Source: Rhizobium sp. Q54 (GTDB lineage: Bacteria > Pseudomonadota > Alphaproteobacteria > Rickettsiales > UBA1997). Taken from it: a stretch of 43,598 nucleotides of DNA. Position 1 is the first letter of the stretch; every line of letters begins with the position of its first letter. Below, one piece after another: positions 36,181-43,598 of the stretch. The notes under the pieces were generated by a model. It was not told the DNA's origin. It worked only from the letters and a program-made list of their open reading frames with translations, and did not search any database. The stretch covers positions 1 through 43,598 of the forward strand of contig CAMCMF010000009.1 in assembly GCA_945875865.1 (NCBI GenBank). Reading direction: 5' to 3'. Position numbers and translations under genes: made by a program.

Positions 36181-37827
36181 ATGACTCAAAAACTCAAAAT
36201 TCATCTCGCACAAATTAATCCGACAGTTGGAGATTTGGAAGGCAATTGCCAAAAAATTCTGCAGCAATTTAAAATGGCGAGCGAGGCCAATTGCGATCTG
36301 GTAGTGTTTTCGGAAATGACAATTTGTGGCTATCCTTGCGAAGATTTATGGCAGAAAAAATATTTTATTTTAGAAATTGAGAAAAAAATTATCGAAATTT
36401 GTGAGCAAACTAGAAGCTCCAATTGCGCGATTTTATTAGGCTCTCCAACGATTGATTGTCCGGGAGAAAAGCCTACGAAAAAAGAAACATTCCGAAATTC
36501 TGCTCTGTTTATCGAGAATGGTGAGATCAAAAAAATCATTCATAAAAAAACTTTACCAAATTGTGGTGTATTCGATGAAGCTAGATATTTCGAGCCGGCA
36601 AGCGCTCTTTCTACCATCGAATTTCGTGGTCAAACTTTAGCAATTTTAATCTGCGAAGATTTGTGGAGCGCAAAAAATCTTTATCTTCTTAGCGAACAAA
36701 TTTTTGATGCAGTAATTGCAATTAACGCCTCACCTTACACAGAAAAAAAACATCAATATCGTCAAAAAACTTGCGAGCATTTTACGCAAACTTTGAAGAA
36801 ACCACTGATCTATGTTAATCAAGTGGGAGGTCAAGATTCTCTAGTCTTTGACGGCTCTTCATTTGTGATGAATTCTAGCGGAAAAATTATTTTGCAGATG
36901 AAAGAATTCGAGGAAGATTTTGCAATAATTGAAATTGAAAAAGGTGGACCCCGTCATGAAGACGGGGTGACAATTGTGACGAGATCTACCAAAGCTTGTC
37001 ACCCCGTCTTCATGACGGGGTCTAGAAATTATTCGGCCTGTATTTTGGGTTTACGCGACTACATCAAAAAAAATAATTTCGAAAAAGTTTTGCTGGGAAT
37101 GTCTGGCGGCGTTGATTCGGCGCTAGTTGCGGCAATTGCTGTTGATGCTTTGGGAAAAGAAAATGTTGAACTTTACGCGCTGCCGAGTCGCTTTAATTCT
37201 GAAGAATCGATGGAAGATGCACAGAATTGTGCAAAAAATTTAGGCGTAAATTTAAAAATTATTTCGATCGAAATGGTTTTTGAAGCGATGCTTTTTTCGC
37301 TGAAAAATCTTTCCGATCTCGCCAAAGAAAATCTACAATCTCGTATTCGCGGCAATATGTTGATGGCGCTTTCCAACACAAGCGGCGCACTGCTTTTATC
37401 CACCGGAAATAAATCCGAACTCGCTTGCGGATACGCCACAATTTACGGCGATATGTGCGGCGCTTTTAATCCGATTAAAGATCTCTACAAAACGCAAATT
37501 TACGAGTTGGCGAAATTGCGCAGCGCTGTAATTCCGCAAAATATTTTAACCAAAGCGCCAAGTGCAGAATTGCGTGAAAACCAGAAGGATAGCGACTCGC
37601 TGCCGGAATATGATCTGCTCGATAAAATTCTTTTTGCTTTGATCGAAGAACAAAAATCTGTCGCAGAAATTTCCAAAAACTTTGATGAAAATTTAGTAAA
37701 AAAAGTGGCAAAACTTTTTTATGGAAGTGAATATAAACGTCGACAAGCTGTGATCGGTCCGAAAATTTCTGACATGTCGTTTGACAAGGATCGGCGCTAT
37801 CCCATAACTAATAAATTTACTTTTTAA
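36181..37827 (+). CDS. nadE: Glutamine-dependent NAD+ synthetase
   Basis: Last step of NAD synthesis, amidating nicotinate adenine dinucleotide with glutamine nitrogen. 548 residues: an N-terminal nitrilase-type glutaminase (Glu in FSEMTICGYPCEDL, Lys in HKKTLPNCGVFDEARYF, Cys in LAILICEDLW) and a C-terminal synthetase with the PP-loop LLGMSGGVDSALVAAIA, STGNKSELACGYATIYGDM and KAPSAELRENQKD. Between the domains, about 26 residues (GPRHEDGVTIVTRST...) are encoded by a 76-bp palindrome, so the linker is expanded. The original neighbour upstream was probably dusB. Confidence 0.95.
   Translation: MTQKLKIHLAQINPTVGDLEGNCQKILQQFKMASEANCDLVVFSEMTICGYPCEDLWQKKYFILEIEKKIIEICEQTRSSNCAILLGSPTIDCPGEKPTKKETFRNSALFIENGEIKKIIHKKTLPNCGVFDEARYFEPASALSTIEFRGQTLAILICEDLWSAKNLYLLSEQIFDAVIAINASPYTEKKHQYRQKTCEHFTQTLKKPLIYVNQVGGQDSLVFDGSSFVMNSSGKIILQMKEFEEDFAIIEIEKGGPRHEDGVTIVTRSTKACHPVFMTGSRNYSACILGLRDYIKKNNFEKVLLGMSGGVDSALVAAIAVDALGKENVELYALPSRFNSEESMEDAQNCAKNLGVNLKIISIEMVFEAMLFSLKNLSDLAKENLQSRIRGNMLMALSNTSGALLLSTGNKSELACGYATIYGDMCGAFNPIKDLYKTQIYELAKLRSAVIPQNILTKAPSAELRENQKDSDSLPEYDLLDKILFALIEEQKSVAEISKNFDENLVKKVAKLFYGSEYKRRQAVIGPKISDMSFDKDRRYPITNKFTF
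36947..37022. mobile_element. 76-bp palindromic element inserted in frame in nadE
   Basis: Perfect 26-bp inverted arms at 36947-36972 and 36997-37022 (outer sequence GACCCCGTCATGAAGACGGG) enclose a 24-base loop. It is translated in frame as part of NadE, between the glutaminase and synthetase domains. The arrangement parallels the protein-coding palindromic elements described in Rickettsia. Confidence 0.85.
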
Positions 37828-37828
37828 A

Positions 37829-38305
37829 ATGACTGAAACAGTAGAAAAATTTTACGCTGGATTTTGGGTTCGCTTATTTGCCGGCATGTTTGATTGTCTA
37901 TTTTTAGCACTGCCTTGCTTGCTCTTAATTTATGCTTTTGGCAATGGTGAATTCGAAAGTTTTAAAATTGAGAATGGCGCTCAAAGCCTTGAATATCTAA
38001 GCGCTACATCTTACAGCAGTTTTGCTAATCTTATCACTTACGGAGTTGGAATTGCCTACGCTGCATATTTTTTATCCAACAAAAAACAGGCAACTTTTGG
38101 CAAAAGAATCATGGGAATTTATGTGGGAAGTCCTGACGGCTCAAAGTTAAGTGCTTCAAAAGCGGTAGCTCGAGCAGCCGCTTCAATATTGACCGCAACA
38201 ACTCTTGGCTTGGGATTTATTATTGTAATTTTTACTAAAGAAAAAATTTCGCTTCACGATTTTATTTGCAAAACACGAGTTTTCCACGGTAGAAAAAATG
38301 TCTGA
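37829..38305 (+). CDS. RDD family membrane protein
   Basis: 158 residues with the RDD layout: AGFWVRLFAGMFDCLFLALP (Arg and Asp in the first helix), a second helix near residues 70-85, and a third hydrophobic region (ASILTATTLGLGFIIVIF) after GKRIMGIYVGSPDG. It ends with SLHDFICKTRVF, typical of the family. Function is unknown; some members act in ion transport. It starts 1 bp after the nadE stop and overlaps the next gene by 8 bp. Confidence 0.85.
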   Translation: MTETVEKFYAGFWVRLFAGMFDCLFLALPCLLLIYAFGNGEFESFKIENGAQSLEYLSATSYSSFANLITYGVGIAYAAYFLSNKKQATFGKRIMGIYVGSPDGSKLSASKAVARAAASILTATTLGLGFIIVIFTKEKISLHDFICKTRVFHGRKNV

Positions 38306-38540
38306 AACGCAAAAATTTATTTGTGGCGATTGCAAAGGAATCACCGGATTTTCTCTAAAACGGGGCAGCGCTTTTATCGAAACTTTACTCTGGGCAACTT
38401 TGTTTTTTCCAGGATTTTTCTATTCGATTTGGCGTCGTAAACATGTAAAAAAAATCTGCCAATATTGCGGCGGAGATTTTTTATTCCCAGCCGATACTCC
38501 TTACGCAGCGGATCTTCTTAAGCCAATTACAAAAAAATAA
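38298..38540 (+). CDS. Small zinc-ribbon membrane protein of unknown function
   Basis: 80 residues with two CxxC pairs (FICGDCKG near the N terminus and ICQYCGGDF near residue 54) flanking a hydrophobic segment (FIETLLWATLFFPGFFYSIW). The two pairs could join into one zinc ribbon across a membrane hairpin or bind separately. It overlaps the RDD gene by 8 bp and gltX starts 1 bp after its stop, so all three are probably one transcript. I recognise no named family. Confidence 0.65.
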   Translation: MSETQKFICGDCKGITGFSLKRGSAFIETLLWATLFFPGFFYSIWRRKHVKKICQYCGGDFLFPADTPYAADLLKPITKK

Positions 38541-38541
38541 A

Positions 38542-39879
38542 ATGACCAAAATTTGCAGATTTGCACCTTCACCAACTGGCTTTCTTCACGTTGGAAATAT
38601 TCGCGCCGCCATCATTAATTTTCTTTACGCAAAAAAAACTAACGGAAAATTTTTTCTGCGTTTGGATGACACCGATATTGAGCGCGTGAAAGATGAATAT
38701 CGCGGAATGATTTTAACTGATATGGCTTGGCTGAATCTGAAATATGACGGACTTTTTAAACAATCCGCTCGCTTGGAAAAATATGAAGCGGCGAAAGAAT
38801 TATTGATAAAAAATGGTCGCCTTTACGAATGTTTTGAAACCTCGGAAGAGTTGAGTTTGCAACGCAAAGCACAAGTCGCTTCCGGCCATACTCCAATTTA
38901 TAATCGCGGCGCTTTAAGATTGACCGCCGAGCAAAAAGAAAATTTCCACAAAGAAGGTTTAAAGCCGCATTATCGTTTTTTACTCGAAGATAAACTCACC
39001 ACTTGGGAAGATAAAATTAAAGGCAAAATTTCTTACCAAGGTTTGCATTTTTCTGATCCGGTTTTGGTGCGCGATAATGGCGTTCCAACTTACACTTTTT
39101 GCTCGGTTGTTGATGATGTTGAGATGGAAATTACTGATATTATTCGCGGCGAAGATCACATCACAAATACAGCAATTCAGATTCAGATTTTTGAAGGATT
39201 GGGTGCAAAAATTCCTGACTTTGCGCATTTGGCTTTGGTGCAAGCTTCCGCTGGTAAAATTTCAAAACGTGAAGGTGGATTTGACGTGAAGTCGCTACGC
39301 GCTGATGGTTATGAACCGATGGCGATCATTGATCTTTTAGCGCAAATCGGCACTTCCGAAGGTGTAAAAATTTACAAAAATTTTGATGAATTGGTGGCGA
39401 GTTTTTCTTTTGAAAAATTTTCTAAATCTGCGACTAATTACGACATTACCGAACTGACAAACATCAATCAAAAATTACTGCAAAGCCTTGATTTTTCTCA
39501 CATCGAAATGCGCTTAAAAGAGATCGGCGTGGAAGAAAAAATCTCACAAAAACTTTGGGATGCGATGAAGCCGAATATCAGTTTTTTATACGAGATCAAA
39601 GAGTGGATTGAAGTTTGTAATCACGAATTTCGCTTTGAAAATAAAGCGGAAGATAAGGAATTTTTGCAACTTGCTGCGTCACTTCTGCCGCAAGATACTG
39701 CGGATGAAAATTGTTGGAATATTTGGCTTAATGAAATCAAACAAAACACTCCGCGCAAAGGTAAGGAGCTTTTCATGCCAATTCGCTTGGCACTAAGCGG
39801 CAAAGAGCATGGACCGGAATTGAAGTTTTTGGTTAATTTGATTGGAAGAGAAGAGATTTTGAAGAGATTGGGAAGCTAA
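38542..39879 (+). CDS. gltX: Glutamyl-tRNA synthetase
   Basis: Charges tRNA-Glu (and, in organisms with GatCAB, tRNA-Gln). 445 residues. Class I signatures are clear: RFAPSPTGFLHVGNIRAA (HIGH as HVGN), FLRLDDTDIERV, and KISKREGGFDV (KMSKS-type). The C-terminal anticodon-binding part is shorter and divergent. Alphaproteobacteria including Rickettsiales often carry two gltX genes, so this may be one of two. It converges with the ankyrin gene, with only 3 bp between their stops and no room for a terminator. Confidence 0.96.
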   Translation: MTKICRFAPSPTGFLHVGNIRAAIINFLYAKKTNGKFFLRLDDTDIERVKDEYRGMILTDMAWLNLKYDGLFKQSARLEKYEAAKELLIKNGRLYECFETSEELSLQRKAQVASGHTPIYNRGALRLTAEQKENFHKEGLKPHYRFLLEDKLTTWEDKIKGKISYQGLHFSDPVLVRDNGVPTYTFCSVVDDVEMEITDIIRGEDHITNTAIQIQIFEGLGAKIPDFAHLALVQASAGKISKREGGFDVKSLRADGYEPMAIIDLLAQIGTSEGVKIYKNFDELVASFSFEKFSKSATNYDITELTNINQKLLQSLDFSHIEMRLKEIGVEEKISQKLWDAMKPNISFLYEIKEWIEVCNHEFRFENKAEDKEFLQLAASLLPQDTADENCWNIWLNEIKQNTPRKGKELFMPIRLALSGKEHGPELKFLVNLIGREEILKRLGS

Positions 39880-39882
39880 AAG

Positions 39883-41595
39883 TTACCGTTGCCGAACGAC
39901 AGGTTTTAGCTCAATTTTAGCAAATGCTTCTATGCCTTGAACTTCAACTCCACCAAGAGTTTTTATACCCATTTTTGTGGATAAATCCGCAATTTTTGCT
40001 ATCAGGTTTGCTTCATGGTTTTCACCGAATTTTCTTACTTGATACCCATCTCCCACTCTCTCGTACATCTCAACTCCATTAGCTCCAATAAAAATCTTTA
40101 TTAATCGGTCTTTACCGCCTTCAGCTTTATAAGCAAATTCAACATAGGGAGTTTGTGTAGTGGCAGAAAACCCAAAGTTTATTCCACTATGTTGACGCCA
40201 AAAACCTTCTGTCTCATTTCCAAACAGCCTTTTGTCGTCTCGGCTTTTTCTTAGATGTTTATTATCACCTTCACTCTTTAACTCCTGATAAAGAGAACCT
40301 AAAAGAACAGTCGCTAAGCAACTCATTTTTGAATTTTTATCTACCCCATCTTTATCAACAACAGCTACTCTTGCTACATGAGTTTGCTGACCGCGACCAG
40401 CTTTAGGAATTCCTGTTGATTTTAGAGCCTCAAAAGCCACTTGTACTGCGCTTTGCTCATGTTGCGATTTGTCAGTAATATTTGGATTTCCGCCAGATTT
40501 TATTAACTCTCCAATTATTTTAACTGTTTGCGGATCTGGATTTCTAGCTTGAGAAATAACGGCCCAATGCAATGGAGTATTATTGCACAAGTCTGGTTGG
40601 TTAATATCTGCTTTAGGAATTCTTTTAATTAATTGTAAGGATAAGTCGCTCCAAAAAGGCTTGGTTACAGCAATACTTAACGGGGTTTTGAAATGAAAAG
40701 AATCTCCGGCAATAGCCATTTTTGCTACTTGATCCGAGGAAAGTTTTTGCATCAAAACACCTATCAGCTTAGCAGCAGATTCACGATCTTTGTGAGTTTT
40801 CGCGGATTCTAATAAATGGTGAAAAATATTTCTGCCATATTCGTCTTTCAGCTCTGAAACTTTTTTTGCGCCAAATTCTGTAATAAATTCCTCAAGTTTT
40901 GTTGGATCTTTTATGCCGAACAAAACCTTAGTTAACATTAGATGTTTGCTACAAAAAAAATCCCTTACTGCATTTCCACCTCGCGACCCATCTTTAGCTC
41001 TTGTTGTAACAAAAATTTCTTCCCCATGACTTCGATCAAAGAATAAATCAACTCCACTAACTATAATTTTTACTGCTTTACTGCCGGATATTGGCGGAAT
41101 GAATTTAATTAATTTTTGAAGTTCTTCGTTAGTAAATTCTTCCTTTTTTTCATCGCGAGCTTCCTGAGTTGCGATCTCTTTCTCAACACGCTCAGATTTA
41201 TTGGTTGCTCTTTCTTTTAAAAAAGCAACAGAGCCCAAAAAGCCGCTTCGCAACTCTTCAACTTTTGGTGGCAACTTTTCCCCTAAAAAAGCAATACTCT
41301 TGTTTTGATCATAACTATCTGGGAGTTGTCGTTCCCATCCTCCATTTAGCTCTACAAAAATTGCAAAATTCTCGATCTTATTTTCTTCGTAAGAATGAAT
41401 TTTATTATTTCCTTCTATTGCAAAACCTGAGCTATGATAGACTCCAAACTCTGAATCTTCATGCTTATGTCTTAATTCAAATATGCTGGCTTCCTTTTTG
41501 TCTTTACCAACAAGGATCAAGGCTTCATGCTCAGTCCTGCCGTAACCAGCTGGTCTATGTGCTACAGAAATACTAACTAACGAACTGCCATCCAT
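39883..41595 (-). CDS. Ankyrin-repeat protein (intact 3' portion of a frameshifted gene)
   Basis: 570 residues from the first in-frame ATG. The centre has ankyrin-type units (LCNNTPLHWAVISQARNPDP, LIKSGGNPNITDKSQHEQSA) and weaker ones before (DEYGRNIFHHLLESAKTHKD). The N-terminal 250 and C-terminal 150 residues match nothing I recognise. No signal peptide. In Rickettsiales such proteins are often secreted host-interaction effectors; that role is inferred here. The same frame is open upstream to a G7 tract at 41693-41699. One added G would join it to an ATG at 41777, giving about 630 residues, so the listed start may be internal. It is the last gene of the M23-bactofilin cluster. Confidence 0.75.
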   Translation of the reverse strand: MDGSSLVSISVAHRPAGYGRTEHEALILVGKDKKEASIFELRHKHEDSEFGVYHSSGFAIEGNNKIHSYEENKIENFAIFVELNGGWERQLPDSYDQNKSIAFLGEKLPPKVEELRSGFLGSVAFLKERATNKSERVEKEIATQEARDEKKEEFTNEELQKLIKFIPPISGSKAVKIIVSGVDLFFDRSHGEEIFVTTRAKDGSRGGNAVRDFFCSKHLMLTKVLFGIKDPTKLEEFITEFGAKKVSELKDEYGRNIFHHLLESAKTHKDRESAAKLIGVLMQKLSSDQVAKMAIAGDSFHFKTPLSIAVTKPFWSDLSLQLIKRIPKADINQPDLCNNTPLHWAVISQARNPDPQTVKIIGELIKSGGNPNITDKSQHEQSAVQVAFEALKSTGIPKAGRGQQTHVARVAVVDKDGVDKNSKMSCLATVLLGSLYQELKSEGDNKHLRKSRDDKRLFGNETEGFWRQHSGINFGFSATTQTPYVEFAYKAEGGKDRLIKIFIGANGVEMYERVGDGYQVRKFGENHEANLIAKIADLSTKMGIKTLGGVEVQGIEAFAKIELKPVVRQR

Positions 41596-41648
41596 AAAAG
41601 TTTTTAGAGTCTTTTTTTGATATGAACTGCGATAACCTTCGATCTGTT

Positions 41649-41777
41649 TTACTTTATCCGTTTCTTCTTGAGAAAGAAGCCAAGTAAGATTGCCCCCCCT
41701 TCAGCGGTAAGGTCAACCACAACCCCCTCTTTATTCGCAACAGAATAATCATCAAAATTAATAGGTTTTCTGCTCAT
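41649..41777 (-). pseudogene. Displaced 5' end of the ankyrin gene, out of frame at a G7 tract
   Basis: ATG at 41777, 15 bp after the bactofilin stop, opens MSRKPINFDDYSVANKEGVV and proceeds for 28 codons to a run of seven Gs, then drifts into a short tail and stops at 41649. With eight Gs it reads on as GGGNLTWLLSQEETDKVKQI and so on into MDGSSLVSISVAH, the downstream protein. It may be phase-variable, a fixed lesion or a homopolymer sequencing error. Confidence 0.7.
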
Positions 41778-41792
41778 ATATTTTAGGGTAAG

Positions 41793-42209
41793 TTACTTAA
41801 TTTTTTTAAACTGCCCATCGATGCAAGCGCCGTCTTCAACCGAAAGAGATTCATATTCAATTTCACCAGTAACATTAGCTTTGCTAGCAATGTTGATATT
41901 TTTAGCTTTGATATTGCCGTTAAAGGTGCCGCGCAGACTTAGCGACTCAGCGATGATTGTTCCTTCAACCGATCCTTCTTCACGGATGATGATAGAGTTG
42001 CCATTGATGGTGCCACGGATGATGCCTTCGATTTCGACAAGACCGGTACTATTAATTTGACCTTCGATTTTTAGATCGCGGGCAATGATGGTTGGAGTTG
42101 ATTTAAAATTTGAACTTATCACTTCGAGTTTTTTTGCAATTGAGTTGTCGTTGCTGGAATTATTTTGTGTGATGGAAATCACTTTCGACTTTAAACTAGC
42201 TATTGGCAT
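41793..42209 (-). CDS. Bactofilin
   Basis: Polymer-forming cytoskeletal scaffold often used to localise peptidoglycan enzymes. About 138 residues from the ATG at 42209 (MPIASLKSKV); a longer frame starts upstream inside the peptidase gene but lacks support. The core is a beta-helix of six-residue rhythm: IIARDLKIEGQINSTGLVEI, GIIRGTINGNSIIIREEGSV, GTIIAESLSLRGTFNGNIKA, with the family end EYESLSVEDGACIDGQF. It overlaps the 3' end of the M23 peptidase gene by 14 bp, the classic bactofilin-peptidase pairing. Confidence 0.92.
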   Translation of the reverse strand: MPIASLKSKVISITQNNSSNDNSIAKKLEVISSNFKSTPTIIARDLKIEGQINSTGLVEIEGIIRGTINGNSIIIREEGSVEGTIIAESLSLRGTFNGNIKAKNINIASKANVTGEIEYESLSVEDGACIDGQFKKIK

Positions 42210-43413
42210 ATTTGCTCTCGTTGTTAAATAAAATCTCACCGGCATCGATGAATCTTCTGGGATTTAATGGAGTATTTTTATATCTCACTTCGTAATGTAA
42301 ATGGGCCCCGGTGCTTCGTCCTGTGCTGCCTTGAAGAGCGATGACGTCACCTCTTTTAACAATTTGACCTGGTTTTACCTTTACCGCTGATAAGTGACCG
42401 TAGCGGGTTGTGACGCCGAAACCGTGATCGATCACAACGGCATTGCCGTAATCACTGAACCTTCCCGCCAAAATCACTTTTCCTTGCGAGGGGCTGATAA
42501 TTTTTGCGCGAGAAACTCCAACGAAATCAAGACCTTTATGCAGCGCCATTCTGCCAGTTATGGGATCCATACGCTTGCCAAAACCGCTTGAAACAAAATA
42601 ATTTTTCATGGGACGAGTTAGCGGCATAACAATCGCCAATTTTTCTAACACCATGAGATAGTCGATCTCACTATTGAAAACGAGTTTATCCATCTCTCTT
42701 TCCAAAGAATCCTCGTTGGATAGCAAATGTTGGGAATCTAGAGCCTTGTCGATTTCGGTATAATCTTCCAAAGGTCCACCCTTAGCGAAATTATTTTGGC
42801 TAGTGTGCCGCAAAGCAGATTTGTGACGCGGTTGTTTTGGTGGAATTTTTTTGATATTTAGACCAGTAAGAGAAATTGCGCTTTCGATCTTTTTGATTCT
42901 GTCCTGAGCGACAGATTCAATCATCGCCAATTGTAGCTCAGCATCTTTAACTTGATTCATCACATGCTTATCATGCTTGGAAAGATCCTCTTCCTTGAAA
43001 TTTTTTGGCTCTTTAAAATTACGCTCTTCGGCGTTCACATTATGACTTCCACCCGTGACTGAAATTAGATATTCATTAACTTTTTTAAGCTTGTCATTGA
43101 TGTCCTCAAACTCAGCGGAGAAATAGGAATTGACTGATTTTAATTTATCGATCTCGGCAGTTTTGGCGCTGATTAATTCATCATAACGCAAAGATTGTGT
43201 GAATAAATTAATCACCCAAGCAATGAACAAGAAGACGCAGGCCTGAAGAAGTGGCCCTAGAGTGATACTTCTGATCTTCTCATTGGTAACGAAAAGAATG
43301 GTTCTTTTAGTGAAGACAAGTTTGTAGATACGGGAAGAGGCCCTAAGCACGAACAGCAAAAAGCTAGCGCAAAGAGCAGATATTCTTTTTTTCAAAAAAA
43401 AGCTTCTATTCAT
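42196..43413 (-). CDS. M23-family peptidoglycan endopeptidase with membrane anchor and coiled coil
   Basis: Predicted cell-wall hydrolase cutting peptide crosslinks on the periplasmic side. 405 residues: basic N terminus, membrane helix near residues 50-75, coiled-coil-like segment (SAKTAEIDKLKSVNSYFSAE), a charged linker, then a LytM/M23 domain. Zinc ligands are seen as His292 and Asp296 (ALHKGLDF), with His340 (YGHL) and the HLHYEV motif at 371-376. Its gene overlaps the bactofilin gene, as in other bactofilin-M23 operons that shape the cell. The palindromic element copy B lies about 50 bp upstream of its start. Confidence 0.93.
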   Translation of the reverse strand: MNRSFFLKKRISALCASFLLFVLRASSRIYKLVFTKRTILFVTNEKIRSITLGPLLQACVFLFIAWVINLFTQSLRYDELISAKTAEIDKLKSVNSYFSAEFEDINDKLKKVNEYLISVTGGSHNVNAEERNFKEPKNFKEEDLSKHDKHVMNQVKDAELQLAMIESVAQDRIKKIESAISLTGLNIKKIPPKQPRHKSALRHTSQNNFAKGGPLEDYTEIDKALDSQHLLSNEDSLEREMDKLVFNSEIDYLMVLEKLAIVMPLTRPMKNYFVSSGFGKRMDPITGRMALHKGLDFVGVSRAKIISPSQGKVILAGRFSDYGNAVVIDHGFGVTTRYGHLSAVKVKPGQIVKRGDVIALQGSTGRSTGAHLHYEVRYKNTPLNPRRFIDAGEILFNNESKYANS

Positions 43414-43462
43414 TAAATGTTATTATTGTTGCTGAGATGAAGTTTTTAGATATGCCCTAGAG

Positions 43463-43598
43463 GGCGCCTCTAAAAATTAGGATTTTTCGAGGAATTTTGA
43501 GTTTTAACAAATTTGCGAGAAGGTAAGCGTATTAGATATACGTGCTCTCGAGCAAATTTGTTAAAACTCAAAATTACCGGAAAAGACAATTTTTAGAG
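43463..43598. mobile_element. 141-bp palindromic element, copy B (inverted, cut by window edge)
   Basis: Starts with GGCGCCTCTAAAAATT and matches the reverse complement of copy A (8371-8511) over its whole visible length, with only a few differences. About five terminal bases lie beyond the window. The differences in the main stem are paired (AGG/CCT in copy A, GAG/CTC in copy B), so the hairpin is kept. It lies upstream of the M23 peptidase gene. Confidence 0.85.

Noticed and set aside
42210-42245. Longer bactofilin start at 42245
   Set aside because: It lies within the M23 peptidase C-terminal codons, and MPIASLK at 42209 is preceded by a GAGAG ribosome-site-like sequence.

Overview
The window is AT-rich, densely packed bacterial DNA that reads as an alphaproteobacterium of the order Rickettsiales or a close relative. 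Four things point there. A large Rickettsiales-type virB4-virB6 pair sits next to an ampG-like permease. HslV has a short N-terminal extension before its catalytic Thr, as in alphaproteobacteria. An ankyrin-repeat protein is present. Several palindromic repeat families occur, some of them inside reading frames, in the manner of the Rickettsia palindromic elements. De novo pyrimidine genes (carA, carB, pyrF), glutamine synthetase, an ammonium-channel gene, peptidoglycan-remodelling genes and pilin-like proteins suggest a genome less reduced than that of Rickettsia itself. No species can be named from the sequence alone.

Layout. 1-8.4 kb, + strand: nitrogen and pyrimidine block glnA, amtB (broken by a frameshift), carA, carB, terminator, pyrF, then a 141-bp palindromic element. 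8.5-10.4 kb, - strand: hslV-tolB. 10.5-17.4 kb, + strand: ampG-like permease, virB4, virB6, tRNA-Thr. 17.5-21.5 kb: a - strand ubiE-lipoprotein pair whose start codon overlaps that of divergent queA, a second lipoprotein, a LPS-type glycosyltransferase, and three copies of a 139-bp repeat. 21.6-24.9 kb, + strand: dsbA-like, mlaF-like ABC ATPase, two tandem pilin/LamG paralogs and a fossil third start. 24.9-29.3 kb, mostly - strand: D-amino-acid aminotransferase, enolase, a Gly/Gln-rich secreted protein, a 176-bp element with 23-bp terminal inverted repeats, tgt. 29.3-32.2 kb, + strand: ccmG/tlpA-like, UDP-glucose dehydrogenase, tRNA-Arg, dus. 32.3-36.2 kb: a vapBC-like toxin-antitoxin pair translationally coupled to a single-chain restriction-modification enzyme. 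This block appears to have been inserted at the start of nadE, because a remnant of the nadE start lies on its far side. 36.2-39.9 kb: nadE (with an in-frame palindromic insert), RDD protein, zinc-ribbon membrane protein, gltX. 39.9-43.4 kb, - strand: M23 peptidase, bactofilin and an ankyrin protein interrupted at a G7 tract. The window ends in a second, inverted copy of the 141-bp element.

Functional themes: ammonium and glutamine supply for carbamoyl phosphate and UMP synthesis; envelope building and remodelling (TolB, AmpG, M23 plus bactofilin, Mla-type lipid transport, LPS sugars, Dsb-type thiol chemistry); queuosine tRNA modification (queA, tgt); host interaction (VirB system, ankyrin protein); and one acquired defence/TA cassette. 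The most unusual aspect is how many unrelated palindromic repeats sit at gene ends or within reading frames. In one family, two copies differ by paired changes on both arms that preserve the hairpin.
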